A stretch of DNA of 64,000 bases from Nitrospirota bacterium. Its GTDB lineage: Bacteria; Nitrospirota; 9FT-COMBO-42-15; HDB-SIOI813. Shown here in pieces: positions 36,680-45,929 of this stretch. Location of the stretch: assembly GCA_020851375.1 (NCBI GenBank), contig JADZCV010000004.1, forward strand, positions 1-64,000, written 5' to 3'. Made by a program: the position numbers and the translations under genes. How positions within the stretch are numbered: position 1 is the first letter of the stretch; each line of letters starts with the position of its first letter. Under the pieces are notes generated by a model. That model saw only the letters and a program-made list of their open reading frames with translations, was not told the DNA's origin and searched no databases.

Positions 36680-38239
36680 ATTTCTTATTATTCTGATATG
36701 CCTCTTCTTGCCGCTCCACTCCGGGAAGTCCTCCCTGTAATGAGCGCCTACACTCTCCTGTCGTTTCATAGCAGATGATACAATGAGGCGTCCTGTATCA
36801 AGCATATTTACCATTTCATACTCTCTTCTTGTTATGCCATGATTTCCGGTTTCCTCTGAGAGATTAACCAGATTTTTCCCGGCTGTTTCCAGTGACCTGC
36901 CGGTTCGTATAATCCCGGCACTGTTCCACATAATAGTCCTCAGGCTTTCCCGTATATTGTTAACCCTGGACGCACTCAGCGAAGATGAAGAATTATTCAT
37001 TCTCAATTTAAACAGCTCCGCCACTCCCTTTTGAGCAGATGCGGAGGTTTTGCCCTTTGATGCTGAATATTCTGCTGCTGTCTGGCCTGTTCTTGCGCCA
37101 AATACGAGCCCTTCCAAAAGGGAGTTGGATGCGAGCCTGTTTGCCCCATGAACCCCTGTGCATGCCACTTCACCGGCAGCAAAGAGTCCGTCTATGGAGG
37201 TGCGTCCCAGGATGTCCGTCTCTATCCCTCCTATCATAAAATGCGCAGCAGGACTCACCGGTATCATGTCTTTTGTAATATCAATATGATAACGCATGCA
37301 TGAATTATATGTGGCAGGGAATCTTTCCTTAAGCAGTGCCGGACTCATGTGTGTGGCATCAAGGAATACGTAACCACTTCCCTGTTTGTCTGTCTCCCGT
37401 ATGATCGCCCTTGAAAGTTCATCCCGTGGTGCAAGTTCTGCAAGGGGGTGATACCGGGGCATGAACCTTTTTCTGTTCAGGTCCCTCAAAACAGCCCCTT
37501 CCCCCCGTAATGCCTCAGTTATAAGAAAAGACGGCGCAGATGGCAGTGCGAATGTAGTCGGGTGGAACTGGACAAACTCCATGTCGGAAAGCATGGCCCC
37601 GGCCCTGTAAGCCACAGCCATCCCGTCCCCGGTGGCGCCCGAAGGGTTGGTGGTCCTTTTATATAACTGACCCGCTCCTCCGGTTGTGATGATTGTTGCC
37701 CTCGCAGAAATCCTGTAGACCCTGCCGCTCTCCTCATCCAGCATTACAGCACCCGTACAAACCCCCTCATGAATAGCAAGGTCTATGACAAATTGTTTGG
37801 GCAGTTTTCGTATGTTCCTGTTTTCAAGTGCCTTTTTGAGGAGGATCCGGATTATCTCCCCGCCGGTAGAGTCTTTGAAATGAAGGATCCTTCGCCTGCT
37901 GTGCGCACCTTCAAGCCCCACCAAATACTCACCGCCGTCCCTGTCAAAGCGGACGCCCCATTCAATGATCTTCTGAACCTGGGCCGGACCATCTTTCACA
38001 AGAACATCAACCGCCTTTTTTTTGCAAAGGCCGGCACCTGCATTCAGTGTGTCTTTAACGTGATATTGTATGCTGTCATCATCTGCTATGACTACGGCTA
38101 TACCACCCTGTGCATAGCTTGAACTGCTCTCAAGCGACTTATCCTTGGTAACAATTAGCACCTTGCCGTGACTGCTCAGCTCTATTGCGGCCCTTAAGCC
38201 GGCAATGCCGCTGCCAATAATGAGAAAGTCCGTTTTCAT
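36632..38239 (-). CDS. nadB: L-aspartate oxidase
   Basis: FAD enzyme that oxidises aspartate to iminoaspartate for NAD synthesis. Motifs include FLIIGSGIAGLRAAIEL, the SSSYAQGGIAVV loop, TGGAGQLY, the HPT motif in FVQFHPTTF, and GIETDILGRTSIDGLFAAGE. The length of 535 aa is normal. The last residues (SGKPDK) come from the adjacent palindrome. nadA and nadC are not in the window. It overlaps the upstream lipoprotein gene by 4 nt. Confidence 0.94.
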   Translation of the reverse strand: MKTDFLIIGSGIAGLRAAIELSSHGKVLIVTKDKSLESSSSYAQGGIAVVIADDDSIQYHVKDTLNAGAGLCKKKAVDVLVKDGPAQVQKIIEWGVRFDRDGGEYLVGLEGAHSRRRILHFKDSTGGEIIRILLKKALENRNIRKLPKQFVIDLAIHEGVCTGAVMLDEESGRVYRISARATIITTGGAGQLYKRTTNPSGATGDGMAVAYRAGAMLSDMEFVQFHPTTFALPSAPSFLITEALRGEGAVLRDLNRKRFMPRYHPLAELAPRDELSRAIIRETDKQGSGYVFLDATHMSPALLKERFPATYNSCMRYHIDITKDMIPVSPAAHFMIGGIETDILGRTSIDGLFAAGEVACTGVHGANRLASNSLLEGLVFGARTGQTAAEYSASKGKTSASAQKGVAELFKLRMNNSSSSLSASRVNNIRESLRTIMWNSAGIIRTGRSLETAGKNLVNLSEETGNHGITRREYEMVNMLDTGRLIVSSAMKRQESVGAHYREDFPEWSGKKRHIRIIRNKLIRDSDYLSGKPDK

Positions 38240-38721
38240 TTTTTTGATATTCCAAACGGGCTGTCGCCTTTGATGTCCGCAGTCCTTAGGCCGGCTCCTG
38301 AACGGATTACTATAACGGCGTTGCCTCCTTCTCTAAACGCTTTTTTACCGTCATCCCAGGATCCGTTCCAGTGCACAGAGACATTTACCAAATCCCCGTC
38401 AACCTCTATTTTCTCGATAAATATACTCAGTTTTATAGAACTGAACCTATTCATATCCTGAGTGATCGCTTCTCTCATGCCTGTCTCAGACAGATACTCA
38501 GGAGTGAACAGTGACAGCATCCCTTCATCGCGCTCTTGATAAAGGTGTTCCAACTGGTTTATCATGTCAACTGTGTTCCTGATCCTCAGAGCATCTTCAG
38601 ACAGGATTACATTTCCAGCACAACCGGATATGATATACGTGCTCAGAAGGCAAAAAATCAGTAGTCTGACGCGTAATGTTATGCGAGGAGTCATGGGTAG
38701 GAAAACTATCATGGAAATCAT
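38236..38721 (-). CDS. Small lipoprotein, unknown function
   Basis: The lipobox IISGCAG lies after a hydrophobic stretch LLIFCLLSTYI. The body (about 120 aa) has the pattern NTVDMINQLEHLYQERDEGMLSLFTPEYL and a later beta-rich part, which resembles NTF2-like folds; this is weak. The start could be the ATG at 38694 (MTPRITL) instead of 38721, since TTGACT and an ATAGTT-like -10 lie between them. It overlaps nadB by ATGA and so is co-transcribed. Confidence 0.7.
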   Translation of the reverse strand: MISMIVFLPMTPRITLRVRLLIFCLLSTYIISGCAGNVILSEDALRIRNTVDMINQLEHLYQERDEGMLSLFTPEYLSETGMREAITQDMNRFSSIKLSIFIEKIEVDGDLVNVSVHWNGSWDDGKKAFREGGNAVIVIRSGAGLRTADIKGDSPFGISKK

Positions 38722-38752
38722 ATATAAGTCAAGAATTCTGTAAGGGGTAATA

Positions 38753-41377
38753 ATGAATTATCATCAGAAAAAGTCTGAAGATGTATTAAGCGCCCTTGCC
38801 ACATCAGCTAACGGACTGTCAAACAGCGAGGCCGCCAAACGCCTCCTTGAATACGGCCCCAATGAGATTAAAGAGGCTGCCCGGAGAACGCCCCTTGGGA
38901 TGTTCCTGGATCAGTTCAGGGACTTTATGATCATTATCCTTATAGTTGCCGCAATAATCTCAGGTCTCCTCGGTGAGGTGGCAGATACCATAGCAATTGT
39001 GGTTATTGTCATACTCAATGCCATCATGGGTTTTGTCCAGGAATACAGGGCAGAAAAGGCAATCGAGGCGCTCAGGCTGATGGCAACACCTGCATCAACT
39101 GTCCTGCGTGAAGGCGTTCCGCATTCAGTGCCCACTCATGAGGTCGTACCAGGAGATGTGATACTCCTTGAGGCAGGCAAAGTAGTGCCGGCAGACCTGA
39201 GGCTCATTGAGTCGGCCCAGATTAAAATAGAAGAGGCTGCACTGACTGGTGAGTCTGTGCCTGTGGAAAAGAATATTGCGCCTCTGTATGAGGAGATGGT
39301 TCCGCTTGGTGACAGGCGTAACATGGCCTATAAGGGGACTATCGTAAGTTACGGCCATGGCAAAGGGGTGGTCGTTGCCACAGGAATGAAGACTGAGCTG
39401 GGCCGTATCGCAACCATGCTTCAGGAGGAAGAAGAGGTAAAAACGCCCCTTCAGAAAAGGCTTGCCAAATTCGGGTCAAAGCTTGCAATTGCTGTAATGG
39501 TAATATGCGCAATAGTCTTTGGCATAGGGATACTGAGGGGTGAACCCCCCATACTGATGTTTTTAACGGCAGTCAGCCTTGCTGTGGCAGCCATCCCAGA
39601 GGCCCTGCCTGCAGTGGTTACAATCTCTCTCGCCCTCGGGGCAAAAAAACTCGTTAAACAGAATGCACTGATAAGAAAACTCCCTGCTGTAGAAACGCTT
39701 GGTTCAGTAACATATATATGTTCAGACAAAACAGGTACACTTACACTTAACAAAATGACAGTGGAAGAGATTTACGCAGACGGCAAATTATGGAAAAAGG
39801 GGACAGATGAATTTCCCCGGCTTGACATGCTGCTGACAGCCCTTTCCTTAAACAACGATACCCATTGCGATGCAAAGGGGACTGTGGTTGGGGACCCCAC
39901 AGAGATAGCCCTCTATAACATAGCTAAAGAGAAGGGTTTTGATAAGCATGAAACAGGTGACAAGTTCAAACGCATCGGGGAGATCCCGTTTGACTCAGAC
40001 AGAAAGTGCATGACAACATTCCACACGGGATTGCATGAGGGGAAAGTTGTTTCATTCACTAAGGGCGCTGTAGATGTCCTTATGGACAAGTCGGAAAACC
40101 TCCTCACTTCAGATGGCAGAAAACCAATAGATTTGGCAACAATTCACAGGATTAACGAAAGGATGGCCGCTGACGGGCTTAGGGTCCTTGGTGTGGCAAT
40201 GCGGTTGTGGGATACCATGCCGTCTTCTCTTTCTGTTGATGATGTGGAAGATAAACTTACGCTTCTCGGATTTGTCGGTATGATGGACCCTCCGCGGGCA
40301 GAGGCGAGGGATGCAGTTACCATATGCAGGGAGGCGGGTATAAGGCCTGTTATGATAACAGGCGACCACCCGATCACGGCAAGGACAATAGCTGGCAGGA
40401 TAGGCATTATGGACCATGACGGCGATGTTATGACAGGCGCCAGGCTCGAAAGAATGCCTATGGAAGATTTTGAGGCCAGGGTTGAACACATATCCGCTTA
40501 TGCACGGGTCGCCCCTGAACAGAAGCTAAAGATAGTGAAGGCCCTGCAGGACAAGGGACAGTATGTGGCCATGACAGGTGACGGCGTTAATGATGCCCCG
40601 GCGCTCAAAAGGGCGGATATCGGGGTGGCAATGGGTATAACAGGCACAGATGTCTCAAAAGAAGCGGCGCACATGATACTCCTTGACGATAACTTTGCAA
40701 CCATTGTGAAGGCCATCAAAGAGGGAAGGGAGATATTTGACAATATCAGGAAGTTTATAAAGTATGTCCTCACGAGCAATGCAGGGGAGGTCTGGACATT
40801 ATTTCTTGCCCCATTTATGGGTCTGCCGATCCCCCTCCTGCCGATACACCTGCTCTGGATCAATCTTGTCACAGATGGCCTGCCTGGCCTTGCCCTTACT
40901 GCAGAACCTGCTGAAAAAGACGTTATGAAGCGGCATCCAAGGCACCCGCAGGAGAGTATATTTGCCCATGGACTTGGCGCTCATATCCTGTGGGTCGGAT
41001 TCCTTCTTGGCAGTGTCACTATATTCACCCAGGCATGGGCTTACTACACCGGACATGCACACTGGCAGACAATGGTCTTTACAGTCCTCTGCCTGAGCCA
41101 GATGGGGCATGTCCTTGCCATCAGGTCAGAGAAAGAATCACTCTTTAGTCAGGGTATTTTGTCTAACAAGCCCCTGCTTGGGGCAGTTCTGCTGACCTTC
41201 GTACTACAGTTATTAACAATATATGTCCCATTTCTTAATCCTGTTTTTAAGACCGAGCCGTTGTCATTGAGTGAACTCCTGTTTGCGCTTGCTATGTCAT
41301 CCATACTGTTTGTGGCTGTTGAGATAGAAAAGTGGTTCAAGAGGAGAAAAGAGGCCAGACGAGGAGAAAACTCTTGA
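38753..41377 (+). CDS. Cation-translocating P-type ATPase (calcium-ATPase-like, P2 type)
   Basis: An 874-aa pump with an N-terminal cation ATPase domain, the TGES actuator motif, the phosphorylated aspartate in CSDKTGTLT (about residue 325), KGAVDVL, and the hinge TGDGVNDAPALKRADIG. Membrane site residues match calcium pumps: AAIPEALPA in M4, SNAGEVW in M5 and NLVTDGLP in M6. The ion is inferred; sodium or potassium relatives exist. The ATG follows AAGGGG. Confidence 0.9.
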   Translation: MNYHQKKSEDVLSALATSANGLSNSEAAKRLLEYGPNEIKEAARRTPLGMFLDQFRDFMIIILIVAAIISGLLGEVADTIAIVVIVILNAIMGFVQEYRAEKAIEALRLMATPASTVLREGVPHSVPTHEVVPGDVILLEAGKVVPADLRLIESAQIKIEEAALTGESVPVEKNIAPLYEEMVPLGDRRNMAYKGTIVSYGHGKGVVVATGMKTELGRIATMLQEEEEVKTPLQKRLAKFGSKLAIAVMVICAIVFGIGILRGEPPILMFLTAVSLAVAAIPEALPAVVTISLALGAKKLVKQNALIRKLPAVETLGSVTYICSDKTGTLTLNKMTVEEIYADGKLWKKGTDEFPRLDMLLTALSLNNDTHCDAKGTVVGDPTEIALYNIAKEKGFDKHETGDKFKRIGEIPFDSDRKCMTTFHTGLHEGKVVSFTKGAVDVLMDKSENLLTSDGRKPIDLATIHRINERMAADGLRVLGVAMRLWDTMPSSLSVDDVEDKLTLLGFVGMMDPPRAEARDAVTICREAGIRPVMITGDHPITARTIAGRIGIMDHDGDVMTGARLERMPMEDFEARVEHISAYARVAPEQKLKIVKALQDKGQYVAMTGDGVNDAPALKRADIGVAMGITGTDVSKEAAHMILLDDNFATIVKAIKEGREIFDNIRKFIKYVLTSNAGEVWTLFLAPFMGLPIPLLPIHLLWINLVTDGLPGLALTAEPAEKDVMKRHPRHPQESIFAHGLGAHILWVGFLLGSVTIFTQAWAYYTGHAHWQTMVFTVLCLSQMGHVLAIRSEKESLFSQGILSNKPLLGAVLLTFVLQLLTIYVPFLNPVFKTEPLSLSELLFALAMSSILFVAVEIEKWFKRRKEARRGENS

Positions 41378-41403
41378 CAAATTTGCCCTATAAATAGTAT
41401 AAA
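41374..41403 (+). promoter_or_regulatory. aclBA promoter
   Basis: TTGACA (41374-41379) overlaps the ATPase stop codon; after an 18-bp spacer comes TATAAA (41398-41403). A GC-rich leader hairpin follows at 41427-41443 (GTGGGGG CTT CCCCCAC) before the aclB ribosome binding site GAGGGGAGGG. Confidence 0.65.
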
Positions 41404-41465
41404 ATCCGCAACACTATAAAAGCAGCGTGGGGGCTTCCCCCACAGATGACTGAGGGGAGGGTAGT

Positions 41466-42668
41466 ATGGCAAAAGTATTGGAAGGACCAGGCATGGACCT
41501 GCTGGAAAAATGGGGTATGAAGGTTCCAAACCATGTCGTAGTAACTTCAGTAGAACAGCTTGATCATCTGGCTACCGCAAATAAGTGGATGCATGAAGGA
41601 CGCCTTGTAGCAAAGGCACACGAGGCTATTGGAAGCAGGATGAAACTTGGTTTAGTTAAAGTAGACCTTGACCTTAAAGGTGCAATAGCAGCGACAAAAC
41701 AGATACTCGGTCACAAGGTAGGCACAATGACCATATCACAGGTCATCATATCAGAGATGGTGCCTCATGAAGTGGAATATTATCTTGCCGTGAAATCAAC
41801 AAGAGAAGGCGCAGACATACTTATGGCAGATTTCGGTGGTATAGAGGTTGAATCAAGGTGGAACGATATAAAGCGCATATCAGTAGAGGTCGGTGATGTC
41901 CCTTCAACCGAACAATTGGAAAAACTTGCAAAAGAGGCAGGCTTCAAGGGTGACATGACAGGCAAAATAGCGCAGTTTGCAAAGAATCTCTTTGACTGCT
42001 ATGAGCGTGAAGACGGCCAGTACCTTGAGATTAACCCACTCTCAGTAACAGCGGGGGGAGAGCTCATAGCCCTTGATATGGTCACTATGCTCGATGCTGA
42101 TGCCCGCTTCAGACATCCGGACTGGAACTTCTCTTTTGCCTCTGAATTCGGACGCCCGTATACAGAGGACGAGAGGGCAATTATGGAGATTGATTCAAGG
42201 ATAAAGGGCTCAGTAAAGTTTATTGAAATCCCGGGGGGAGACATTGCATTGCTTCCCGCAGGCGGCGGGGCAAGCGTCTATTATGCAGATGCAATCGTTG
42301 CCCAGGGCGGCAAGATTGCAAACTATGCAGAGTACTCAGGAGACCCGCAGGACTGGGCTGTTGAGGCGCTTACTGAAAGGGTTGCCTCATTGCCGAACAT
42401 CAAACATATAATTGTGGGCGGTGCCATAGCCAATTTCACAAATGTAAAAAAGACATTTGCAGGCATTATTGCGGGATTCAGGAATGTAAGGGCAAAAGGT
42501 AAACTGAAGGATGTCAATATCTGGGTGCGCCGCGGGGGGCCGTATGAAAAGGAAGGGCTGGAAGCCATGAGGGCGCTTGAGCAGGAAGGTTTTAAGATAC
42601 ATGTTTACGACAGGTACACGCCGCTTACAGACATTGTAGATTATGCACTGCAGGGCAAAACAAATTAG
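41466..42668 (+). CDS. aclB: ATP-citrate lyase, beta subunit (AclB)
   Basis: Small subunit of the two-gene ATP-citrate lyase, the key rTCA enzyme splitting citrate to acetyl-CoA and oxaloacetate. It has an ATP-grasp/succinyl-CoA-synthetase-beta-like layout with QYLEINPLSVTAGGELIALD, LLPAGGGASVYYADAI and VRRGGPYEKEGLEAM. At 400 aa it matches the length of the Chlorobium-type subunit. It has its own promoter and is followed 24 nt later by aclA. Confidence 0.93.
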   Translation: MAKVLEGPGMDLLEKWGMKVPNHVVVTSVEQLDHLATANKWMHEGRLVAKAHEAIGSRMKLGLVKVDLDLKGAIAATKQILGHKVGTMTISQVIISEMVPHEVEYYLAVKSTREGADILMADFGGIEVESRWNDIKRISVEVGDVPSTEQLEKLAKEAGFKGDMTGKIAQFAKNLFDCYEREDGQYLEINPLSVTAGGELIALDMVTMLDADARFRHPDWNFSFASEFGRPYTEDERAIMEIDSRIKGSVKFIEIPGGDIALLPAGGGASVYYADAIVAQGGKIANYAEYSGDPQDWAVEALTERVASLPNIKHIIVGGAIANFTNVKKTFAGIIAGFRNVRAKGKLKDVNIWVRRGGPYEKEGLEAMRALEQEGFKIHVYDRYTPLTDIVDYALQGKTN

Positions 42669-42692
42669 AGTAAATCAGGAGGTAACCATCCC

Positions 42693-44534
42693 ATGAGTAT
42701 CGTAGCAGATGAAAATACAAGGGTAGTTATACAGGGAGGGCCTGCAGGGGTAAATGCAGCCCGCCGCATGGCAGAGTTCTCCTATCTTATAAAACAGCCC
42801 GTTTGCGTCAAGGCCTTCGTATTTCCACCTGATGCAGGCAAGATGGCGGAGATACCCTACGGAAACGAGACAGTTGCAGTTCCGATATTTGCTTCAATGG
42901 CTGAAGCAACAAAGACATTTCCTGAAATAAACACGAGCCTTGTCTACATCGCCCCCAACAGGGCGCTTGAAGCCGCCCTTGAGGCCTTGAGAAGCGAGAA
43001 CATAAGAGTCGTTTCCATGATTACAGAGGGTGTCGCTGAAAAGGATGCGAAGCTGCTCATAAAAGAGGCAAAAAAACTCGGGAAGATTTTTAACGGTCCT
43101 TCGTCAATAGGGATATTTTCAGCAGGGAAATGCCGTCTTGGCGTCATAGGCGGCTCATATGAAAACCTGATGCTTTCAAAACTCAACAGGCCAGGCTCAT
43201 TTGGTGTAATAACCAAATCAGGAGGACTTTCAAATGAAATTATATGGATATGCAGCCAGTTTGCAAACGGCGTGACAACAGCGGTTGGGATCGGCGGCGA
43301 CTCATATCCAGGCACTGATTATGTCTCATATCTTGAGATGTTTGAGAAAGACCCGGACACAAAGGCTGTCGTCATAGTGGGTGAGATGGGCGGAAACCTC
43401 GAAGAGCGTGCAGCAGAGTGGTATGGCGCAAAGAAGCGCAGGATTAAATTGATAGCAGTTGTATCAGGCTTCTGCCAGGAGGTTCTGCCGAAAGGTATGA
43501 AGTTCGGCCACGCAGGCGCAAAGGAAGGATCGAGGGGAGAGGGGAGCGCAAGGGGAAAGTCAGATGCACTCAAGAGTGCCGGCGCCATCGTACCCCAGAC
43601 ATATGGCGCCCTCGGCCCTGCCATTAAAAAGGTATATGAAGAATTTGTTGCAAGCGGCGCAATAGCCCCGGTCAGGGAGACGCCGATAGATCAGCTGCGC
43701 AAATGGCCGAAGCCGATTGAAGAGGCTATAAAGACAGGAGAGGTCTCAGTTCAGCCGTTGTTTAAATCCACCATCTGCGACGACCGTGGTGACGAGCCGA
43801 TGTATTGCGGTTATCCTGCTTCAGACCTTATTAACAAGGGATACGATGTCCCTCACGTTATAGGACTGCTCTGGACAAAACGGCTTATCTCATCTGATGA
43901 GGCAGAATTGATCAGGAGAATCCTGATGCTCTCAGCAGACCATGGGCCATGCGTGAGCGGCGCGCTGGCTACCATACTTGCGGCTTGTGCAGACATCCCG
44001 ATGGCACAGGCAGTTGCTTCAGGCATCACCATGATTGGTCCCCGTTTCGGAGGCGCAGTAACAGATGCAGGCCGCTGGTTTAAATATGCCATTGACAATA
44101 ACATGAGCGTCGAGGAATTTTTGGCGCATATGAAGGCAAATGTGGGCCCGGTCCCTGGAATCGGCCACAGGGTAAAGAGCGTAAACAATCCTGACAAGAG
44201 GGTTAAAGAGCTTGTCAGCTTTGCAAAGAGCCTTGGCAGGCAGCTTCCGCACCTTGATTTTGCACTTGAGGTGGAGAAGATAACGACCGGCAAGAAAGAC
44301 AACCTTATCTTAAACGTGGACGGGACCATTGCAGTCGTCCTGTTAGACCTCGGATTCCCTGTTGAGAGTCTTAATGGATTCTTTATCCTTGCCCGCACTA
44401 TGGGGCTTATCGGCCACTGGATAGACCAGAAACAACAGGCTGCACGTCTAATCCGCCTCCATCCATACCTTGCCAGGTATGCGACAGAGCCGAAGAGAGA
44501 GGCGCCCAGGGCCGGGGAACCTGTTGAAGTATAA
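42693..44534 (+). CDS. aclA: ATP-citrate lyase, alpha subunit (AclA)
   Basis: Large catalytic subunit, 613 aa. The N-terminal CoA-ligase part carries the phosphohistidine in KFGHAGAKEGSRGEGS (about His270). The C-terminal citrate-synthase-like part has GPRFGGAVTDAGRWF, GPVPGIGHRVKS and the DFALEVEK region. The split gene pair is typical of Chlorobi, Nitrospirota and other rTCA autotrophs. AGGAGG precedes the ATG. Confidence 0.94.
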   Translation: MSIVADENTRVVIQGGPAGVNAARRMAEFSYLIKQPVCVKAFVFPPDAGKMAEIPYGNETVAVPIFASMAEATKTFPEINTSLVYIAPNRALEAALEALRSENIRVVSMITEGVAEKDAKLLIKEAKKLGKIFNGPSSIGIFSAGKCRLGVIGGSYENLMLSKLNRPGSFGVITKSGGLSNEIIWICSQFANGVTTAVGIGGDSYPGTDYVSYLEMFEKDPDTKAVVIVGEMGGNLEERAAEWYGAKKRRIKLIAVVSGFCQEVLPKGMKFGHAGAKEGSRGEGSARGKSDALKSAGAIVPQTYGALGPAIKKVYEEFVASGAIAPVRETPIDQLRKWPKPIEEAIKTGEVSVQPLFKSTICDDRGDEPMYCGYPASDLINKGYDVPHVIGLLWTKRLISSDEAELIRRILMLSADHGPCVSGALATILAACADIPMAQAVASGITMIGPRFGGAVTDAGRWFKYAIDNNMSVEEFLAHMKANVGPVPGIGHRVKSVNNPDKRVKELVSFAKSLGRQLPHLDFALEVEKITTGKKDNLILNVDGTIAVVLLDLGFPVESLNGFFILARTMGLIGHWIDQKQQAARLIRLHPYLARYATEPKREAPRAGEPVEV

Positions 44535-44547
44535 TTATGTCAGTAGC

Positions 44548-44565
44548 GCCGGCCTTTTGGCCGGC
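44548..44565 (+). terminator. GC-rich hairpin after aclA
   Basis: GCCGGCC TTTT GGCCGGC, a perfect 7-bp stem with a tetraloop, lies 14 nt after the aclA stop and 31 nt before the pal start. There is no clear T tract, so it may be an attenuator or mRNA stability element rather than a true terminator. Confidence 0.45.
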
Positions 44566-44596
44566 TAAAGTTCAAACAACACAGGAGGTGTCAATC

Positions 44597-45190
44597 ATGT
44601 TTAAAAAGAAGTACTCAGCAGCCCTTCCGGTAATACTTCTGGCAGCCATTTTAATTACCAACGGTTGCGCAAAAAGGGTTTCCACGTCTCAGTTGGATGA
44701 GACAGGCACAAAGCCTTCAGATGCGACTTCTCAGACAAGCAAGTCAGAGTCCCGCAAAGCAGGTGATGATGTTATAGCCATAGCCGAGCCTTCGATCCCT
44801 TCTGCAGATATTCATGAGGAAGATCTGAATGCAGAGACTGCAGTTTCATCTGCAAAATTTAAGGATATAAGAGATATATATTTCGATTTCGACATGTATT
44901 CGATTCGCGATGATTCAAGGTCCATCCTTCAGACTAATGCCTCGGTTATAAAGAACAGGAAGGCAAAGAAGGTCGTTATTGAAGGTCACTGCGATGATCG
45001 CGGGACAAATGAGTACAACCTGGCGCTTGGCGAGCGCAGGGCACAGTCTGCCAAACGCTACCTTCTGGCGCTGGGAGTAAGCCCATCCAATTTATCCACA
45101 ATCAGCTATGGCGAGGAGAAGCCATTCTGTACTGAACAGAACGAAGAGTGCTGGCAGCAGAACCGCCGCGCCCATTTCGTCGTAGAATAA
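44597..45190 (+). CDS. pal: Peptidoglycan-associated OmpA-family lipoprotein (Pal)
   Basis: Lipobox ITNGCAK after a 20-residue signal from the ATG at 44597, which has AGGAGGTG 6 nt upstream; the longer frame to 44537 is rejected. The C-terminal OmpA-like domain (about residues 95-197) has IYFDFDMYSIRDDSR, EGHCDDRGTNEYNLALGERRA and NRRAHF. It anchors the outer membrane to peptidoglycan. tolAB and ybgF are not adjacent. Confidence 0.9.
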   Translation: MFKKKYSAALPVILLAAILITNGCAKRVSTSQLDETGTKPSDATSQTSKSESRKAGDDVIAIAEPSIPSADIHEEDLNAETAVSSAKFKDIRDIYFDFDMYSIRDDSRSILQTNASVIKNRKAKKVVIEGHCDDRGTNEYNLALGERRAQSAKRYLLALGVSPSNLSTISYGEEKPFCTEQNEECWQQNRRAHFVVE

Positions 45191-45204
45191 GAGGTTCGAA
45201 GTGT

Positions 45205-45245
45205 AAGTCCCCCCCCCTTTTCTAAAGGGGGGATAGGGGGGATTT
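45205..45245 (+). repeat. C/G-rich dispersed repeat
   Basis: The inverted pair TCCCCCCCCC...TTCTAAAGGGGGGATAGGGG matches the element at 25480-25560. It continues into GATTTGAATGGGGATGTTCAG directly before the next gene, as at bioD. Confidence 0.7.
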
Positions 45246-45261
45246 GAATGGGGATGTTCAG

Positions 45262-45876
45262 ATGAAGCTGTTACACTATTTGTTCCTGCTGTTTCTCGCA
45301 ATCTCAGTCATAACAGGCTGTGCACCAGGCGTTACGTATCTTATTGACGTTGCATACGTGCCCAGGATAAGTCAGCAGCCTGCGGCGCAATCTGAGCAGC
45401 TCAGGGTTGCTGTAATCCCGTTTGAAGATGCAAGAGAAAACAAAAAGGGCATCGCTGTGAGGCGCCGTCTGACAGGCCAGACAGATGAATTTGAAACCAG
45501 GCCATATCCTGCGTCTGCAGCAGTCACAGACACCCTGTTAAGCGCGCTCAAGATTCATGGTTACCAGCCTGTAACTGCTCCAAAGGGCAGGGAACTGGGT
45601 ACTGTTGCAGATGACACATCGGGTCAGTTGGTGTTGTCCGGCAGGATAGAGGAACTGTGGGCAGATATTGTAACAGAGTCCGGTCTGACCAATATCAAGA
45701 CCAGGGTCAGCCTCAGGGTCAGCATTTTTAATGCAAGCGACAAGTCTGCAAGGACTGTGACCGTACAGGCTGAATCAGAGCCGAGGGTCGTCCTGTTCAG
45801 CCCCGGACTCCTGCAGAATGCAGTCAACGACACACTGACAGAGGCTATAAATAAGCTCCTCTCATCCCTAAAGTAG
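45262..45876 (+). CDS. Lipoprotein, YajG-like
   Basis: The signal MKLLHYLFLLFLAISVITGC ends in a lipobox. The start at 45262 is preferred over the TTG at 45244, whose extra residues come from repeat sequence. The mature part has VAVIPFEDARENK and LVLSGRIEELWAD with predicted beta structure, as in YajG-type lipoproteins. 204 aa. Role unknown. It sits between pal and gltX. Confidence 0.75.
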   Translation: MKLLHYLFLLFLAISVITGCAPGVTYLIDVAYVPRISQQPAAQSEQLRVAVIPFEDARENKKGIAVRRRLTGQTDEFETRPYPASAAVTDTLLSALKIHGYQPVTAPKGRELGTVADDTSGQLVLSGRIEELWADIVTESGLTNIKTRVSLRVSIFNASDKSARTVTVQAESEPRVVLFSPGLLQNAVNDTLTEAINKLLSSLK

Positions 45877-45915
45877 CATTTACCTAAGGATTACCAACTT
45901 TACAATATTATGTGC

Positions 45916-45921
45916 TATAAT
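45916..45921 (+). promoter_or_regulatory. gltX -10 box inside a palindrome
   Basis: A perfect TATAAT lies at 45916-45921 within GTGCTATAATAGCAC (an inverted repeat). The -35 is weak. The ATG at 45930 is 8 nt after the -10, so the message is predicted to be nearly leaderless; no Shine-Dalgarno is seen. Confidence 0.5.
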
Positions 45922-45929
45922 AGCACACT

